Shown piece after piece: positions 35,007 through 43,424 of a stretch of DNA of 64,000 nt. The DNA lies in assembly GCA_022710975.1 (NCBI GenBank), contig JAKLGA010000014.1, forward strand, positions 147,723 through 211,722, written 5' to 3'. Positions within the stretch are counted from its first letter, which is position 1. Every line of letters starts with the position of its first letter. This DNA is from Myxococcota bacterium (GTDB lineage Bacteria > Myxococcota > B64-G9). The notes under the pieces were generated by a model. The model was not told where the DNA came from, ran no database searches, and saw nothing but the letters and a program-made list of their open reading frames with translations. Position numbers and translations under genes: made by a program.

Positions 35007-36974
35007 TTGACGAACCACCGCCACGCCGCGCGACTGCTCCTCGGCCTGTGCCTGGCCCTGCCGGCCCCGGGCCTGGCCCAGGGCCTGGCCCCGGCCTCGC
35101 CCCGCGCGGAGCTGCTCGAGGCGGAGGTGGATGGCCTGCTCCAGCGCCTGGCCGCGGCCACCGCCAGGCCGGTCAAGCCCCCGGCGCCCGACCTGCAGGA
35201 GACCCTCGAGCCACGCCGGACCGGCAAGCCGTTCGCCGGCCTGGCCCTGGAGGAGAGCGATCTGCGCCTGCAGGGCGCGCCGCCGGCCGTGCTGCGGCGG
35301 CTGCTCCTGCTGGCCCGTGCCCGCCAGGCCCTCGGGCCGCCGCTCGAGGTCGAGCTGGACGGCCCGACGCTGCGGCTCGAGGTGCGCCTGTTCGCCCTGC
35401 CCCCGGGGGCGCGGCCGGCCGCCGGCGCCCCGGAGGCGGAGCTGGCCAGGCTGCGCGACAACCTGGTCTGGCTGGAGCGGCGGGCGCAGGGCGCCCGGCG
35501 CCTGGCGGTGCTGGTGGGCAGCCTGGTGGACAGCGAGGGCGTGCGGCTGGAGAAGGCCCGCCTGGCCAGGCGCGGCCTGCGGGTCGAGGGCTGGGCGCTC
35601 GGCCCCGCGGCGCGCGAGGGCTACGCCCGCCTGCTCACCCGGCGCTGCAAGGCGTTGCCCCACCCGCCGGCCCTCGAGCTGGAAGGGCTGCGCGTCCTGG
35701 CCTGGGCGCCGGCGCAGCCGGCGGCGGCGTTGCAGCTCAGCGGCGCGCCGCTGCTGGACGTGCTGGCCTGGCTGGCGCCCGCGGGCGGTGAGGAGTACCT
35801 GGCGGTGGAGGCCGTGCCGCCGGTGCGGCTCAGCCTGGACCTGGCGCCGCCCCTGCGCGGAGGCTGGCTGCCCGCGCTGTTCGCCCGGGCCGGGGTGGCC
35901 GCCGAGGCGCGGGACGGGGTCTGGCTCGTCCCCCCGCCCGGCCGGTCCGCGAGCCGCCCGGCCAGCGGCTCCGCCAGGCCGCTCGACCTGGCCTGCCTGC
36001 GCGCGCCGGCCCGGGAGGTGCTGCGCATGGTCCTGGGCGCCCCCCACCGCGCCCTGGTGCTCGGCCCGGCGGGCGCGCGGCCGCTGGGCGCCTGGCTGGC
36101 CCGGCGCCCGACCGGGCGCGTGGCCGCGCTCACCCTCGACCTGCTCGGGCTCGAGGCCCGCGAGGCCCCGGGCCTGACGGAGGTGGCCGCGCCCGGCGGC
36201 CCGCCGGCCGAGGCCCCGGCGCTGGCCGGACCGGTGGAGCTCACGGCGGTCCAGGCCCCGGCCGCGGCGCTCGTCGCCGGGCTCCTGGGCCAGGCCGGGC
36301 TGGTGGCCTGCCCGCCGCCGGCCGAGCCGCTGCCGCAATCCTTCTCCGCCCACGACGTGGACGCGCAGGCGCTCGTGCGCGCGCTGCTCGGCGCGCTGCA
36401 GTACCGCCTCGAGGCGGACCCGCGCGGTCCGCGCCTGGTGCCCCGCGCGGGCCCGGCCGCGGACCCGGCCGAGTGCGCGCCCGGACCGGCGCCCGCCGGC
36501 CCCACCCAGGCCCGCCTGGCCGGCCTGCTCGGGCGGCCCGGGCAGGAGCGCCTGGCGCTGGTGCAGGAGGGCGCGGAGCTCCGCTGGCTCGGCGCGGGCG
36601 CGCAGCTCCGGGACGGCCGCAGGATCGAGGCGGTGGGCCGCAGGGACCTGCGCCTGGTGGGCGAGGACGGCCAGCGCGAGCGGCTCCAGCCCGAGGCGGC
36701 GCCGGGGCTCGCGGCGGCGAGGACGGGCGCCTCGCAGACCCGCCACCCGCTCTCCCGGCTGCGCCTGGTGGGCACCCTCAGGCGGCCGGGGCAGCCGGCC
36801 GAGGCCCTGCTGCTCGCCCCGGACGGCACGACCTTCCGGGTGCGCGCCGGCGCCCCGCTGGGCACGCGCTGCGGCCAGGTGAGCGCGGTGCGCCCGGGCG
36901 AGCTCGAGGTGCGGCTGGGCTGCGCGCTCGACGAGGAGCCCCGCGCCCTCGTCCTGGGCCTCGAGGCGCCCTGA
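35007..36974 (+). CDS. Exported multidomain protein with PilN-, secretin-N (STN)- and PilP-like parts
   Basis: A 655-aa protein with a signal peptide (ARLLLGLCLALPAPGLAQG) and no other clear membrane helix. Residues ~140-215 (LRDNLVWLERRAQGARRLAVLVGSL, then RLEKARLARRGLRVEGWA) read like the periplasmic part of PilN. Three STN-like modules follow at about 230-315 (LLDVLAWLAPAG..VWLVPP), 325-395 and 410-490. The last ~75 residues (LSRLRLVGTLRRPGQPAEAL..GTTFRVRAGAPLG) resemble the PilP C-terminal domain. Each part alone is weak; their order is what is striking. It is possibly a one-chain periplasmic scaffold for a pilus or secretion apparatus, but no pil gene is adjacent. The TTG start has no strong SD. 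Confidence 0.5.
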   Translation: MTNHRHAARLLLGLCLALPAPGLAQGLAPASPRAELLEAEVDGLLQRLAAATARPVKPPAPDLQETLEPRRTGKPFAGLALEESDLRLQGAPPAVLRRLLLLARARQALGPPLEVELDGPTLRLEVRLFALPPGARPAAGAPEAELARLRDNLVWLERRAQGARRLAVLVGSLVDSEGVRLEKARLARRGLRVEGWALGPAAREGYARLLTRRCKALPHPPALELEGLRVLAWAPAQPAAALQLSGAPLLDVLAWLAPAGGEEYLAVEAVPPVRLSLDLAPPLRGGWLPALFARAGVAAEARDGVWLVPPPGRSASRPASGSARPLDLACLRAPAREVLRMVLGAPHRALVLGPAGARPLGAWLARRPTGRVAALTLDLLGLEAREAPGLTEVAAPGGPPAEAPALAGPVELTAVQAPAAALVAGLLGQAGLVACPPPAEPLPQSFSAHDVDAQALVRALLGALQYRLEADPRGPRLVPRAGPAADPAECAPGPAPAGPTQARLAGLLGRPGQERLALVQEGAELRWLGAGAQLRDGRRIEAVGRRDLRLVGEDGQRERLQPEAAPGLAAARTGASQTRHPLSRLRLVGTLRRPGQPAEALLLAPDGTTFRVRAGAPLGTRCGQVSAVRPGELEVRLGCALDEEPRALVLGLEAP

Positions 36975-36990
36975 GCCAGGCCGCGCGCCC

Positions 36991-38379
36991 TCAGGCCCGG
37001 ACCAGCCCGGCGAAGGTCTCCACGTGCGCGGTCTGGGGGAACATGTCCACCGCCTCCAGGGTGTGCAGGCGGTAGCCCAGCGTACGCAGCTCGGCCAGAT
37101 CGCGGGCCAGGGTGCCCGGGTGGCAGCTCACGTAGGCCACCCGGGGCACGCGGCTGCGGGCCAGGGCCTCCAGCACGGCCGGCTCGCAGCCCTTGCGCGG
37201 GGGATCGAGCACCACCGCCCCGGGCCGCAGCCCGCGGGCCACCAGGCGCGGCAGCACCTCCTCCACCAGGCCCTCGTGGAACTCGAGCCCGCCCAGGCCC
37301 TGGGCCCGGGCCGAGGCGCGGGCGTCGGCCACGGCCTGCGGCACGACCTCGATGCCCACCACGGGCAGGTTCGCCTGCGCCAGCACCTGGGCCAGGACGC
37401 CCACCCCGGAGTAGGCGTCCACCACCGGCCGGCCGCGCTCGGCCGCCTCGCCCAGGAAGGCACGCACGCGGCCGAAGAGCTGCTCGGCCTGACGCGTGTT
37501 CACCTGGAAGAAGGACCCGACCGACAGCCGGAAGCGCAGGCCGAACAGGGACTCCTCCACGTGCGGCTGGCCCCACAGCGGCAGGCTGCGCCGGCCCAGG
37601 ATCACGTTGGAGGAGGCCGGCTGCAGGTTCAGCACCAGGCCCACCACCCCCGGCACCCGCGCGCCGAGCTCGCGCGTGAGCGCGCGCCAGTCGCAGCGCA
37701 GCTCGTGGCGCCCGACCAGGACCACCAGGACCTGGCCGCTCGCCACGCCCACCCGCGCCATCACGTGCCGGAGCCAGCCGGTGCGGCGCTCCTCGTCGTA
37801 CACCCGCAGCCGCTCGCGCTGCGCCCAGGCCCGCACCACCCGCACCGCCTGGTCGACCCGCGGATCGTGGATCGCGCAGGCCTCCACCGGCACCACCGCG
37901 TGCGAGCGGGGGGCGAAGAAGCCGGTCACCACCCGCCGCGCCTGCCGGGCCACCGGGTACTGGCCGCGGTTGCGGTAGCCCAGGGGCTCGGGCGCGGCCA
38001 GCACCCGGGGGCCGCCGTCGCGCTCGCCGACCTCCAGGCCGCCCACGCTGCGCAGCGTCTCCACCAGCAGCCGGCGCTTGAGGGCGAGCTGGGCGGAGTA
38101 GCCGGCGTGCTGGAGCTGGCAGCCGCCGCAGCGGCCGAAGACCGGGCAGGGCGGCCGCACGCGCTCGGGCGCGGGCTCGAGCACCTCGTCGAGCTCGGCC
38201 ACCAGCCGGCGCGCGCCCGCGTGGACCACGCGGGCCAGCACGCGCTCGCCCGGCAGGGCGAACGGCACGAACACCGCCCGCCCCTGGGCCCGGCCCACGC
38301 CCTCCCCCTCGGACCCCAGCCCCTCGATGAGCAGCCGCAGCCGGGGGCCGCCCGGCGGGGCGCGACGGGTGCGCCTCAC
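36991..38379 (-). CDS. 23S rRNA (uracil-C5)-methyltransferase, RlmD/TrmA family
   Basis: A 462-aa protein with an N-terminal TRAM-like beta domain (LLIEGLGSEGEGVGRAQGRAVFVPFALPGE) and Fe-S cysteines (CPVFGRCGGCQLQHAGY plus one near CAIHDPR). The SAM domain has VGSFFQVNTRQAEQLF, VVDAYSGVGVLA and LDPPRKGCEPAVL, and the catalytic cysteine lies in AYVSCHPGTLARDL. It fits RlmD (U1939) or RlmC/RumB-like enzymes; the exact target base cannot be fixed by eye. The GTG start overlaps the phosphoesterase-like gene stop by 4 bp. Confidence 0.88.
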   Translation of the reverse strand: MRRTRRAPPGGPRLRLLIEGLGSEGEGVGRAQGRAVFVPFALPGERVLARVVHAGARRLVAELDEVLEPAPERVRPPCPVFGRCGGCQLQHAGYSAQLALKRRLLVETLRSVGGLEVGERDGGPRVLAAPEPLGYRNRGQYPVARQARRVVTGFFAPRSHAVVPVEACAIHDPRVDQAVRVVRAWAQRERLRVYDEERRTGWLRHVMARVGVASGQVLVVLVGRHELRCDWRALTRELGARVPGVVGLVLNLQPASSNVILGRRSLPLWGQPHVEESLFGLRFRLSVGSFFQVNTRQAEQLFGRVRAFLGEAAERGRPVVDAYSGVGVLAQVLAQANLPVVGIEVVPQAVADARASARAQGLGGLEFHEGLVEEVLPRLVARGLRPGAVVLDPPRKGCEPAVLEALARSRVPRVAYVSCHPGTLARDLAELRTLGYRLHTLEAVDMFPQTAHVETFAGLVRA

Positions 38380-39431
38380 TTGCACGGCAGGTTGACGAAC
38401 TCGAAGGAGCCCTGCCCGCCCTTGAAGCGCGCGATGGCGCCCATGCCGCAGGAGGTCTTCCCGCCGTTGAGCTGCCAGGCCAGCGGGTTGGCCGAGCCCA
38501 CGTTGAGGAAGAAGTCCGCGCGCATGACCCCGCCCTGGACCGGCTTGCCCTGGGCGTCCACCGCCCGGCCGCCGGACTCCAGGATGTGGGAGAACAGGCC
38601 GAAGGCGATCTTCTGGTCCCGGAGGAAGCCGGCCAGCACCGGATCGCCCACGTTGCCGGCCTCGACCGCCACGTCCAGCCCGTGGGCGTCCCTGCCGGCC
38701 GGGGGGCCGTGGCTGACCAGGACCGTCGTGCCGCTGCCCGGGAGCAGGGCCTTGAGGGCCTCCACGTCCGCGGGCTTGTAGGTGCAACCCGAGGACTGGT
38801 GCATGAAGCGGCGGTCCTGGTACCCCGGCAGGTTCACCAGGCTGACCGCGCCGAAGTCCACCCGCCGGATGAAGTCCAGGTTGATCAGGTTCGGGGCCAC
38901 CTTGAGGGCGGCCAGGAAGGCGTTGTTGAAGGCCGCGCGGCCCTCGGTGTTCCCGATCAGCGCGAGCACCGGCCACTTGCGCTCGGCCGAGAACAGCAGG
39001 ATCTGCGTCAGCTCGGTCTCGGTGGCGGCCAGATCGCCCAGCAGCAGCACGGCGTCGGCGCCGGCCTTTTGGAACCGCTCGAAGAACACCCGCAGCGCCG
39101 CGCGCGACTCGTCCGAGAAGTCCTTGGGGGCGCCCAGCACCCCCAGGGTGAACACGCCGTCCGGATCCGGGCCGAGCGCCTCGAGGGTCGGACCGCGGAA
39201 GGAGAAACGCGCGCCGCCCAGGGCGAGCTCCGCGGGCGGCTCGACCGCCGCGCCGTCCCCGGTGCAGCTCGCGCGGCGGGCCTTCAGGTAGGCGTAGTAG
39301 GCCGAGGCCGGCTCGGCCAGGTCGGTCAGCCCCTCGGGATCGTCGAGGTACTCCTCGTAGGTCCCTGCGCCCGCGGCGGCGGGGAGGGCGCACAGGCAGA
39401 CCAGCCACAGGCTCGCGAGAAAGGTACGCAA
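38376..39431 (-). CDS. Secreted metallophosphoesterase-like protein
   Basis: A 351-aa exported protein with signal peptide FLASLWLVCLCALPAAAGAG. Segments GVLGAPKD, VLLLGDLAATETE, VLALIGNTEGRAAFN, VLVSHGPPAGRD and FGLFSHILESGG fall in the order of the calcineurin-like phosphoesterase motifs (D, GD, GN-E, H, GH-H). Several metal ligands are altered, for example GNTE for GNHE. It may bind metal weakly or act as a non-catalytic relative. TTG at 39431 is chosen because GGGAGG sits just upstream at normal spacing; an in-frame ATG at 39470 would precede the likely transcription start. Confidence 0.65.
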   Translation of the reverse strand: MRTFLASLWLVCLCALPAAAGAGTYEEYLDDPEGLTDLAEPASAYYAYLKARRASCTGDGAAVEPPAELALGGARFSFRGPTLEALGPDPDGVFTLGVLGAPKDFSDESRAALRVFFERFQKAGADAVLLLGDLAATETELTQILLFSAERKWPVLALIGNTEGRAAFNNAFLAALKVAPNLINLDFIRRVDFGAVSLVNLPGYQDRRFMHQSSGCTYKPADVEALKALLPGSGTTVLVSHGPPAGRDAHGLDVAVEAGNVGDPVLAGFLRDQKIAFGLFSHILESGGRAVDAQGKPVQGGVMRADFFLNVGSANPLAWQLNGGKTSCGMGAIARFKGGQGSFEFVNLPCK

Positions 39432-39529
39432 GCACCACCTCCCGGCGCCCGCTCCGGGACGCGCACGCACCCTTGTCCCACGGGCTCGCGGCGCGTGTCA
39501 ACCTCGGATTTTGCAGACCTTTTTTCCAG

Positions 39530-39559
39530 TTGACAGCCCTCCGTCTCTCCCCGCAGAAT
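39530..39559 (+). promoter_or_regulatory. sigma70-type promoter for the Cys-rich lipoprotein
   Basis: TTGACA (39530-39535), an 18-bp spacer and CAGAAT (39554-39559), 70 bp before the ATG at 39630. On the other strand a perfect TTGACA (39501-39496) with a poor -10 could serve the phosphoesterase-like gene. The surrounding DNA is distinctly AT-richer than the genes. Confidence 0.45.
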
Positions 39560-39629
39560 GGCGCTGCGAAAACCCGATCTACCGTTCGAGTAGGCGCGGC
39601 GCGCCTCCCGACGAAAGGAGAAGTTGCCC

Positions 39630-42527
39630 ATGAGGATCAGAAGCTGGACGCTGGTCGCCTGCCTGGCGGCCCTGGCCCTGGTGGCTGGCTGTGCCGGGAC
39701 CGAGGAACTCACCTGCTTCGAGGGCGCCTGCGATCCCGGCACCTGCGACGAGACGAGCGGTACGCCGGTGTGCACCTGTCCTGCCAATTACACCGCCGGC
39801 CCGAACCTGACCTGCACCACCGGCCTCGCGCGGATGGGCGAGCCCTGCACGGAGTCGGGCGAGTGCGTGACCGGCTGGTGCCTGCGCTACAGCGACGGCA
39901 CGGGCTACTGCTCCAAGCGCGACTGCCTGGACAACGACGGCTGCGTGAACTACGCCGCGGGCGAGACGGCCGAGATGTGCTGCGTGGACGTGGGCGGCGA
40001 CTTCAAGGTCTGCCTGAAGATCGACCCCGGCTACGCCTGCGGCAACCAGGACAAGACCTGCGGCGAGTCCTGCCTGGGCCAGGTGGACTCGGCCTGCGAT
40101 CCCAACCACGCCTGCCTGAGCGGCTCGGACGTGTACTGCTCGCACGCCTGCGTCACCAACCCGGACTGCAACGACTGCCAGGCCGAGGATCCGGACGTGA
40201 CGTTCCAGTGCATGGTGATCGGCGGCGGTGACTCCTACTGCATCGCGGCGAACTCGGCCACCTGCACCGCCTCCTCCCAGTGCGACGCGGGCGAGGCCTG
40301 CTCCCCGTACATCGACGAGACCGGCAACGCGCTGCAGGGCTACTGCGTCTCCGGCGGCACGCTGACGGCCGGCGCCGAGTGCGACGAGGACGACGACCAG
40401 TGCATGGGCATGTGCATCAACGCCCACTGCTCCGAGGTGTGCGAGACCGACGGCGACTGCCCCGAGCAGAACACCTGCATGTCGGTCAGCTTCTGCAAGA
40501 CCATGGAGGGCACCGGCGACTGCGCCACCTGCACCGAGTCCTTCCCCGACATCAAGATGTGCATCTGGTACCCGCTCGGCACCCAGCCGGCCGGCGCGCC
40601 CTGCAGCTTCGACACCATCAACGCCGACGCGGGCGACTGCATGGCGGGCATGGCCTGCCTGGGCATCGACGCGACCGACACGCCCTGCACCACCGTGGAG
40701 GACTGCGCCGCGGTGTTCGAGGAGAACTGGAACGCCGAGTGCGTGATCGGCACCTGCGGCAACCCGAACCACTGCGGCTCCTCGTTCTGCTCTCCCCGCT
40801 GCGCCCTGGACGGCTCCTGCGACGACGGCTTCCAGCCGGCGGCCGTGGGAGACGACTGCTACTGCATCCCGGCCCCGGAGCCCGGCAACGGCCAGCAGGG
40901 CGACCCCTGCCCCTTCGACGCCACCAACGCGGACGCCGATAACTGCGCCAGCGGCCTGATCTGCCTGGGCATCCCGGCCGACGCCACCAGCACCGCCTGC
41001 ACCGAGGACGGGGACTGCACCGACTTCCAGGCCTCCTGGAACCCGGACTGCGTGGACGTGGCCGGCACGGGCCGCTGCGGCGCCTCCTTCTGCTCGGGCC
41101 GCTGCGACGCGCAGGGCAACTGCCCGGCAGGCGCCATCCCGCAGACCGTGAGCGGGAGCTGCTACTGCATCCCGGGCGACACCGGCGCCAGCGCCGCGGG
41201 CGATCCCTGCCCGTTCGGCCCGGCGAACCAGGACGCGGACTTCTGCCAGGCCGGCCTGACCTGCCTGGGCTTCAACGTGGACGCCGGCTCACCTGCCTGC
41301 CCGAACGGGGACGCGGACTGCGTCACCGCGATGGGCGCGGCCTACAACCCGGACTGCGTGGACTTCAACGGCTCTCCCAAGTGCGGCGCCTCCTTCTGCT
41401 CCCCGCAGTGCGCCCTGGACGGTAGCTGCCAGGCGGGCTTCATCCCGCAGACCATCGAAGACACCTGCTTCTGCATCCCGGGCGACGTCGGCGACAGCGC
41501 CGCGGGCGATCCCTGCCCGTTCGACGGCGCCAACGCGGACGCGGACTTCTGCCAGGCCGGCCTGACCTGCCTGGGCTTCAACGTGGACGCCTCTTCACCG
41601 GACTGCCCGAACGGGGACGCGGACTGCGTCGCCGAGATGGGCGCGGCCTACAACCCGGACTGCGTGGACTTCGGCGGCGCGCCCAAGTGCGGCGCCTCCT
41701 TCTGCTCCCCGCCCTGCGGCGCGGGCGACACCTGCGACGCGGGCTTCCTGCCCCAGCAGGTCGGAACACCTCCCGACACCTCTTGCTACTGCATCCCGGT
41801 CGAGACCGGCACCAGCGCCGCGGGCGATCCCTGCCCCTTCAGCGGGGTGAACGCCGCCGCGGACCTCTGCCAGGCTGGCCTGGCCTGCCTGGGCATCCCC
41901 GCGGAGGCCGACTCCCCGGACTGCGCGGCCGGCGTCGCCGACTGCCTGACCGAGTTCGGCCAGGAGCTCAACCCCGACTGCGTCGACGTGGCCGGGGCCC
42001 CGAAGTGCGGCGTCTCGTTCTGCGCCCCGGCCTGCGTGGACGGCGCCTGCGAGGCCGGCTTCGAGGTGATCGACGTGCAGGGTACCTGCTACTGCCAGCC
42101 GACCGGCTGCAGCGCGGACTGCACCGGCAAGGTGTGCGGTGACGATGGCTGCGGCGGCTCCTGCGGCGAGTGCACGGCCCCGGCCGTGTGCGACGCGGCC
42201 GGCCAGTGCTGCACGCCGGACTGCACCGGCAAGGTGTGCGGCGACGACGGCTGCGGCGGCTCCTGCGGCTCGTGCCAGCCCACCGAGTACTGCGACGGCG
42301 CCTTCGCCTGCGCGACCTGCTCCTGCGGCGATCAGAACTGCGGCGTCGACCAGTGCGGCGCCTCCTGCGGCGAGTGCACGGCCCCGGCCGTGTGCGACGC
42401 GACCAGCCACTGCTGCACGCCGGACTGCACCGGCAAGGTGTGCGGCGACGACGCGTGCGGCGGCTCCTGCGGCACCTGCACCGACCCGCAGGTGTGCGAC
42501 GGCGCCGGCCAGTGCGTCGATCCGTGA
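39630..42527 (+). CDS. Giant Cys-rich lipoprotein with ~100-residue tandem modules
   Basis: A 965-aa lipoprotein with lipobox LVAGC (Cys about 18). Cysteine is very abundant throughout. Residues ~20-320 are mixed EGF-like and DxxCMGxCxxxxC segments. Five modules then begin at G322 (GAPCSF), G424, G524, G626 and G732 (all GDPCPF). Each has a C.xGL.CLGI/F.xD core, a NPDCVDVAG-type middle and a CGxSFCSxxC...CYCIP end. The last ~150 residues are three copies of CTGKVCGDDxCGGSCGxC. SD AGGAG precedes the ATG. It is probably a long, disulfide-rigid surface stalk or adhesin; the function is not recognised. It is followed by a perfect palindrome that may end transcription. Confidence 0.7.
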   Translation: MRIRSWTLVACLAALALVAGCAGTEELTCFEGACDPGTCDETSGTPVCTCPANYTAGPNLTCTTGLARMGEPCTESGECVTGWCLRYSDGTGYCSKRDCLDNDGCVNYAAGETAEMCCVDVGGDFKVCLKIDPGYACGNQDKTCGESCLGQVDSACDPNHACLSGSDVYCSHACVTNPDCNDCQAEDPDVTFQCMVIGGGDSYCIAANSATCTASSQCDAGEACSPYIDETGNALQGYCVSGGTLTAGAECDEDDDQCMGMCINAHCSEVCETDGDCPEQNTCMSVSFCKTMEGTGDCATCTESFPDIKMCIWYPLGTQPAGAPCSFDTINADAGDCMAGMACLGIDATDTPCTTVEDCAAVFEENWNAECVIGTCGNPNHCGSSFCSPRCALDGSCDDGFQPAAVGDDCYCIPAPEPGNGQQGDPCPFDATNADADNCASGLICLGIPADATSTACTEDGDCTDFQASWNPDCVDVAGTGRCGASFCSGRCDAQGNCPAGAIPQTVSGSCYCIPGDTGASAAGDPCPFGPANQDADFCQAGLTCLGFNVDAGSPACPNGDADCVTAMGAAYNPDCVDFNGSPKCGASFCSPQCALDGSCQAGFIPQTIEDTCFCIPGDVGDSAAGDPCPFDGANADADFCQAGLTCLGFNVDASSPDCPNGDADCVAEMGAAYNPDCVDFGGAPKCGASFCSPPCGAGDTCDAGFLPQQVGTPPDTSCYCIPVETGTSAAGDPCPFSGVNAAADLCQAGLACLGIPAEADSPDCAAGVADCLTEFGQELNPDCVDVAGAPKCGVSFCAPACVDGACEAGFEVIDVQGTCYCQPTGCSADCTGKVCGDDGCGGSCGECTAPAVCDAAGQCCTPDCTGKVCGDDGCGGSCGSCQPTEYCDGAFACATCSCGDQNCGVDQCGASCGECTAPAVCDATSHCCTPDCTGKVCGDDACGGSCGTCTDPQVCDGAGQCVDP

Positions 42528-42538
42528 CGCCCGTCTGA

Positions 42539-42574
42539 CGTCAGGCATGTCGGGCCGGCCCGACATGCCTGACG
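42539..42574. terminator. Perfect 36-bp palindrome between convergent genes
   Basis: 18-bp arms (cgtcaggcatgtcgggcc and its exact complement) meet without a spacer, 11 bp after the Cys-rich lipoprotein stop and 10 bp before the end of the convergent receiver-XRE gene. As RNA it would fold on both strands into a long GC-rich hairpin. The lack of a T tract on either side makes classic intrinsic termination uncertain. A bidirectional transcript-end hairpin is the simplest reading. Confidence 0.6.
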
Positions 42575-42584
42575 CCGTCCTCCC

Positions 42585-43187
42585 TCAATAGCCTTCGAAC
42601 AGATCCCGCAGGTTGATCCCCAGGGCCGAGGCGATCTTGTACAGGCTGGAGACCGAGGCGGCCGACTCGGCCCGCTCGATCTGGCTGAGCAGGCTGACCG
42701 ACAGCCCGGTCCGCCGGGCCACCTGCTTCAGGGTGAGTTCCTGCCGCTTGCGCTCGGCGCGCACCTTGGCGCCCACCGACAGCAGCAGGGCCTCCTCGGG
42801 GCTGCGCAGCAGGCCCTTGTCGCGGACCACGCGCTCCACCGCCTGGAGCAGCTTGTCCCGATCGATGGGCTTCTCCACGTAGTCGGAGACGCCCTCCTTC
42901 AGCGAGGCCACCGCCGACTCGACCGAGGGGTAGCCGGTCAGCACGATGACCGCCAGGTCGCGATCCTTCTCGCGCACCCGCCTGAGCACCTCGATGCCGT
43001 CCATGCCGGGCAGCTTGAGATCCAGGACCAGGACGTGGTACCGGCGCGAGGCGAGCTTGTCGATGCCCTCGGCCGCGCCGCAGGCCGTGTCCACGCGGTA
43101 GCCCTGCGGACCGAGGATGTGCAGCACGATGTCGAGCGTGTCCTGATCATCGTCCAGGACCAGGATCTCGACCGAGCGACTCTTCAT
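42585..43187 (-). CDS. Response regulator receiver fused to XRE-type helix-turn-helix
   Basis: A 200-aa protein. Residues ~5-120 are an intact receiver: acidic D12-D14, phosphoacceptor D56 in VLVLDLKLPGMDG, Thr in VLTGYPS, and Lys in YVEKPIDRD. Residues ~138-200 are a Cro/C1-type HTH (VGAKVRAERKRQELTLKQVARRTGLSVSLLSQIE...SLYKIASALGINLRDLF). This fusion of a phosphorylatable domain to an XRE DNA-binding domain is uncommon; most response regulators use winged-helix, NarL or Fis-type outputs. No histidine kinase is adjacent. The ATG is preceded by GGAGGGGGGTGAC. Confidence 0.85.
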   Translation of the reverse strand: MKSRSVEILVLDDDQDTLDIVLHILGPQGYRVDTACGAAEGIDKLASRRYHVLVLDLKLPGMDGIEVLRRVREKDRDLAVIVLTGYPSVESAVASLKEGVSDYVEKPIDRDKLLQAVERVVRDKGLLRSPEEALLLSVGAKVRAERKRQELTLKQVARRTGLSVSLLSQIERAESAASVSSLYKIASALGINLRDLFEGY

Positions 43188-43238
43188 GTCACCCCCCTCC
43201 AGGGCAACCCGATCCGGCCAGCGCTGCGAATTGGATGC

Positions 43239-43268
43239 ATGGTACCACCCGCCCGCGCGGAGGGTCAA
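43239..43268 (-). promoter_or_regulatory. sigma70-type promoter for the receiver-XRE gene
   Basis: On the - strand: TTGACC (43268-43263), an 18-bp spacer and TACCAT (43244-43239), about 50 bp before the ATG at 43187. Confidence 0.45.
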
Positions 43269-43392
43269 GCCGCGGCGCGGGGCGCGCGCGGGCCGCGCAA
43301 GCAGTTTTCCCCGGCAGCCGGAAGCGAGTCCGGTTCGCTCTGCTCTCCGGGCAAGAAACACTTCGCCCTGGGCATCGGGCTCGAGTTTCTAG

Positions 43393-43398
43393 TATAGT
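43393..43398 (+). promoter_or_regulatory. Possible -10 box for the receiver-PilZ-GAF gene
   Basis: TATAGT, 27 bp before the ATG at 43425, in a short AT-richer stretch. No good -35 box is seen at the usual distance, so either the promoter depends on an activator or this match is chance. Confidence 0.25.
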
Positions 43399-43424
43399 AC
43401 GCGCGAACCGAACGCGGAGAAGGC

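Noticed and set aside
39432..39470. Upstream ATG (39470) as start of the phosphoesterase-like protein
   Set aside because: No SD before it, and it adds a 13-residue Arg/Gly leader ahead of the signal peptide. The TTG at 39431 has GGGAGG at normal spacing.
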